A stretch of 64,000 bases of DNA from Candidatus Lachnoclostridium pullistercoris (lineage in GTDB: Bacteria; Bacillota; Clostridia; Lachnospirales; Lachnospiraceae). Position numbers and translations under genes: made by a program. Location: NCBI GenBank assembly GCA_019119775.1, contig DWWL01000007.1, positions 1 through 64,000 on the forward strand, written 5' to 3'. Below, piece after piece: positions 62,227 to 64,000 of this stretch (position 1 is the stretch's first letter; each line of letters starts with the position of its first letter). The notes under the pieces are model-generated. The model was not told the origin of the DNA. It was given only the letters and a program-made list of their open reading frames with translations, and searched no databases.

Positions 62227-62493
62227 ATGGTATCGAAGGTGGTAAAGGTAGTCAATCCTTCCGGGCTTCATCTGCGTCCGGCCGGTGTACTGTCTCAGAC
62301 GGCTATGAAATATCAGTGCAGCATCATCATCGAGTGCGGCGAAAAGAAAGTGGTTGCCAAGAGCGTGCTGAATGTGATGGCCGCAGGCATCAAGCAGGGA
62401 ACGGAAGTGACCGTGATCTGTGACGGAGCGGACGAAGAAGCTGCGCTTCAGGATGTGGCCGGCGCGATCGAGCGGGGCCTGGGAGAGATATAA
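62227..62493 (+). CDS. ptsH: HPr-family phosphocarrier protein
   Basis: 88 residues. His 15 in SGLHLRPAG is the EI/EII phosphorylation site, and Ser 46 in KSVLNVMAAGI is at the HPr-kinase site, so both catalytic and regulatory functions are retained. It carries phosphate from PEP to PTS permeases. It has its own promoter; no ptsI adjoins, so this could be a Crh-like or second HPr, although His 15 argues for a working HPr. GGGGGAAG precedes ATG 62227. The stop lies inside the first palindromic repeat. Confidence 0.92.
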   Translation: MVSKVVKVVNPSGLHLRPAGVLSQTAMKYQCSIIIECGEKKVVAKSVLNVMAAGIKQGTEVTVICDGADEEAALQDVAGAIERGLGEI

Positions 62494-62616
62494 TGAGCAA
62501 AAGCGAGTCCGCGTGAGCTCGCTTACGCGGGACGAGCGGCGAATTGCGATCACAGGCTGTGCCTGTGATATAATGAGCGAAAGCGGGGTCCGCGTAAGCT
62601 CGCTTACGCGGGACGA
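62487..62616. repeat. Pair of 50-bp palindromic repeats with an intervening hairpin
   Basis: Unit 1 (62487-62535) and unit 2 (62567-62616) both begin GATATAATGAGC and contain the stem TCCGCGTAAGC / GCTTACGCGGGA (unit 1 with one change). Between them ATCACAGGC / GCCTGTGAT forms another hairpin (62549-62569). Unit 1 starts within the last codons of the HPr gene. The gap 62494-62856 holds no gene besides these repeats, a promoter and a riboswitch. Confidence 0.85.
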
Positions 62617-62639
62617 ACATTATTCCCGCTTCAGGGTAT

Positions 62640-62667
62640 TTGCAAACAGGAAAAACTGTGGTACACT
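62640..62667 (+). promoter_or_regulatory. Promoter of folT
   Basis: TTGCAA (62640-62645), 16-bp spacer, TACACT (62662-62667), about 30 bp ahead of the riboswitch. Confidence 0.45.
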
Positions 62668-62698
62668 TAGGAGCGGAACTTACAATTTCATAATGAAA

Positions 62699-62794
62699 GC
62701 AGAGTAGGCGTATGCGCGTTAAGTGCCGGGTGTACAGGGAGTTGACATCCGGACGAAAAGAGTTTCTTGCGGTGCGTATGCCGCATCCCGCTGC
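62699..62794 (+). promoter_or_regulatory. Tetrahydrofolate (THF) riboswitch
   Basis: The segment matches the folT-type THF aptamer: AGAGTAG at the 5' side, GCGTATGCGCGTTAAGTGCC, the GGGTGTAC / GACATCC arm, CTTGCGGTGCGTATGCCGCAT, and a 3' strand CCCGCTGC closing P1 with GCAG. The CGCGTTAAGTG and GCGGTG blocks are the conserved binding core. The ribosome binding site AGGAGG (62841-62846) and a GGAG...CTCC hairpin follow, so control is probably translational. It precedes an ECF folate S component. Confidence 0.9.
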
Positions 62795-62856
62795 ATCCGG
62801 AGAAAATTATCTCCACTTGTAGTATGTGATGAATCTGCAAAGGAGGTAATTTTTTC

Positions 62857-63441
62857 ATGAAAAAAATGACAGCTTTGTTCAGAACATCCATGGACGAGCT
62901 GAGGAGTGTCCGCAACCTGACTATGGCGGCCCTCTTCGGCTGCATGTCGGTAGTGATGGGGTATTTCACCATCCAGATCGGAGACTTTTTAAAGATCGGC
63001 TTTTCCACTATTGTCCAGCAGTTTGTCTATTATCTGTTCGGACCGGGAACGGGAATGCTCTTTGCGGGAACCATGGATCTTCTGAAGTTTGCAGTCAGGC
63101 CGACGGGAGCTTTCTTTCCGGGCTACACCCTGAGCGCCATGCTGGCGGCGGTGATCTACGGATTTTTCTACTATCGTCAGAAAATAACCCTGCGCAGAGT
63201 GTTTGCGGCCCAGCTTGCGGTGGCGCTTTTGTGCAACGTCTGCCTGGGAACGCTCTGGTGGCATATGACCACCACTCAGGCGGAGGCGGCGTTTCTGCCG
63301 GTGCTTGCGGTCCGTCTGGGAAAGAATCTGGCTCAGTGGCCCTTAAATTCCCTGCTGTTTTTCGGAGCGTGGGAGTTTATGGAACGAGCGGGGGTGTTCC
63401 GCGAAATCAGAAAGCACATGTATCATACGAAAAGGGTTTAG
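62857..63441 (+). CDS. folT: ECF transporter S component, folate-specific (FolT)
   Basis: 194 residues with about six hydrophobic segments. LTMAALFGCMSVVMGYFTIQIGDFLKIGFS near 23 is the FolT/QueT-like S-component start, followed by GPGTGMLFAGTMDLLKF. It binds folate in the membrane and works with the shared EcfAA'T module, which is not in this window. The THF riboswitch upstream supports folate as the substrate. AGGAGG lies 10 bases before ATG 62857. The Mrp-type gene follows 16 bp later. Confidence 0.92.
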   Translation: MKKMTALFRTSMDELRSVRNLTMAALFGCMSVVMGYFTIQIGDFLKIGFSTIVQQFVYYLFGPGTGMLFAGTMDLLKFAVRPTGAFFPGYTLSAMLAAVIYGFFYYRQKITLRRVFAAQLAVALLCNVCLGTLWWHMTTTQAEAAFLPVLAVRLGKNLAQWPLNSLLFFGAWEFMERAGVFREIRKHMYHTKRV

Positions 63442-63457
63442 AAGAGGAGGATTTATC

Positions 63458-64000
63458 ATGAGCACGAGTTGTTCAGGAAACTGCTCCAGCTGCGGCGAGA
63501 CCTGCAGCAGCAGAACGTCGGAGCAGACCAGTTTTCTTGCACCGCTTAACGATGCAAGCTCTGTAAATAAAGTGATTGGCGTAGTCAGCGGAAAGGGAGG
63601 CGTGGGAAAATCCCTGGTGACTTCCATGCTGGCAGTAAAAATGAGAAACAAAGGCTTTAAGACCGCCATTCTGGACGCGGACATCACCGGTCCGTCCATT
63701 CCCACCGCTTTCGGGCTGGGAAATGACGGCGTTGGCGTCACCCAGGACAAGCTGATGGTGCCGGCCACCACCTCCACAGGCATTGAGGTGATGAGCGCCA
63801 ACCTGCTTCTGGACAGCGAGACTGATCCGGTGATCTGGAGAGGCCCGGTGATTGCCGGCGCGGTGAAGCAGTTCTGGCAGGAGACCCTGTGGGAGAACGT
63901 GGACTACATGTTTGTGGATATGCCTCCGGGAACGGGAGATGTGCCGCTGACCGTATTCCAGTCTCTGCCGGTAAACGGCATCGTGATCGTTACCTCTCCC
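63458..64000 (+). CDS. Mrp/NBP35-family P-loop ATPase (partial, cut by window end)
   Basis: 181 codons visible. A Cys-rich N-terminus (CSGNCSSCGETC, Cys at 5, 9, 12 and 16) precedes the deviant Walker A SGKGGVGKS at 44-52, DADITGPSIP near 74, and FVDMPPGTGD near 150. Mrp/ApbC proteins carry and insert Fe-S clusters. Four N-terminal Cys is a feature of NBP35-like forms. AGGAGGA precedes ATG 63458. The frame is open at the window end, so the C-terminal CXXC cannot be checked. Confidence 0.93.
   Translation, partial: MSTSCSGNCSSCGETCSSRTSEQTSFLAPLNDASSVNKVIGVVSGKGGVGKSLVTSMLAVKMRNKGFKTAILDADITGPSIPTAFGLGNDGVGVTQDKLMVPATTSTGIEVMSANLLLDSETDPVIWRGPVIAGAVKQFWQETLWENVDYMFVDMPPGTGDVPLTVFQSLPVNGIVIVTSP

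Overview
The window looks like the chromosome of a spore-forming Clostridia member, most likely Lachnospiraceae. It has a pyruvate,phosphate dikinase end, a CIRCE-controlled groESL operon, a GerA/SpoVAF-type germination protein, a bacterial GlnRS, QueH, an ECF folate transporter under a THF riboswitch, many ATG/GTG/TTG starts with strong AGGAGG-like ribosome binding sites, and moderately GC-rich, mostly uniform base use. Family placement is inference from gene content. No rRNA, tRNA, CRISPR array, full insertion sequence or phage was seen.

Layout. 1-3.7 kb: ppdK end, a J-domain protein, a two-subunit chromate-type (ChrA) transporter and a divergent LysR regulator. 4.0-13 kb: an acid-sugar catabolic locus. 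Two divergent arms (GntP permease, zinc dehydrogenase and SAF-domain dehydrogenase leftward; OtnK kinase and OtnC decarboxylase rightward) flank a PrpR-type sigma-54 activator. Each arm starts at a perfect -24/-12 promoter with GTGCAAC-type boxes nearby. The activator carries an in-frame TAG. A LysR gene and a large flavin/FeS enoate reductase follow. 15-22 kb: membrane protein, MATE pump, secreted protein, AT-rich lipoprotein gene, and guanine deaminase behind a guanine-class riboswitch. 22.6-28.6 kb: homoserine dehydrogenase, second GntP permease, LysR, acyltransferase with a repeat tail, nitroreductase. 28.7-34.8 kb: glnS, MocR-type regulator, VOC protein, ilvE, D,D-carboxypeptidase. 34.9-42 kb: LEA-like protein, XRE-cupin regulator, PatB-type lyase, groESL, zinc-ribbon protein, guaB. 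42-46.6 kb: two tandem LysR genes divergent from a DASS-type permease and an enolase-superfamily dehydratase. 46.7-55.9 kb: OGG-type glycosylase (apparently leaderless), SpoVAF-like protein, tcdA, Rrf2 regulator, SdpR/SdpI-like pair, MATE pump, nadE, SpoU methyltransferase. 56-64 kb: NfeD/stomatin pair, mutY, lipid kinase, rpoD, queH, HPr, folT, Mrp-type ATPase (cut by the window end).

The most unusual content lies between genes. (i) Three copies of a 95-154 bp hairpin element (22.4, 27.9 and 50.6 kb) have inverted termini and 7-bp flanking direct repeats, which is the signature of a miniature transposable element; one copy has a longer arm with an extra hairpin. (ii) Four copies of a short TATAACAGGAAA-type element each sit directly behind the U-tract of a terminator hairpin. 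(iii) A pair of 50-bp palindromic repeats lies between the HPr and folT genes.

The acid-sugar locus is the best candidate for an undescribed pathway. It has OtnK and OtnC but not the usual LtnD/DenD-type dehydrogenase or OtnI isomerase, and carries an MDR dehydrogenase and a COG4091-like SAF protein instead.
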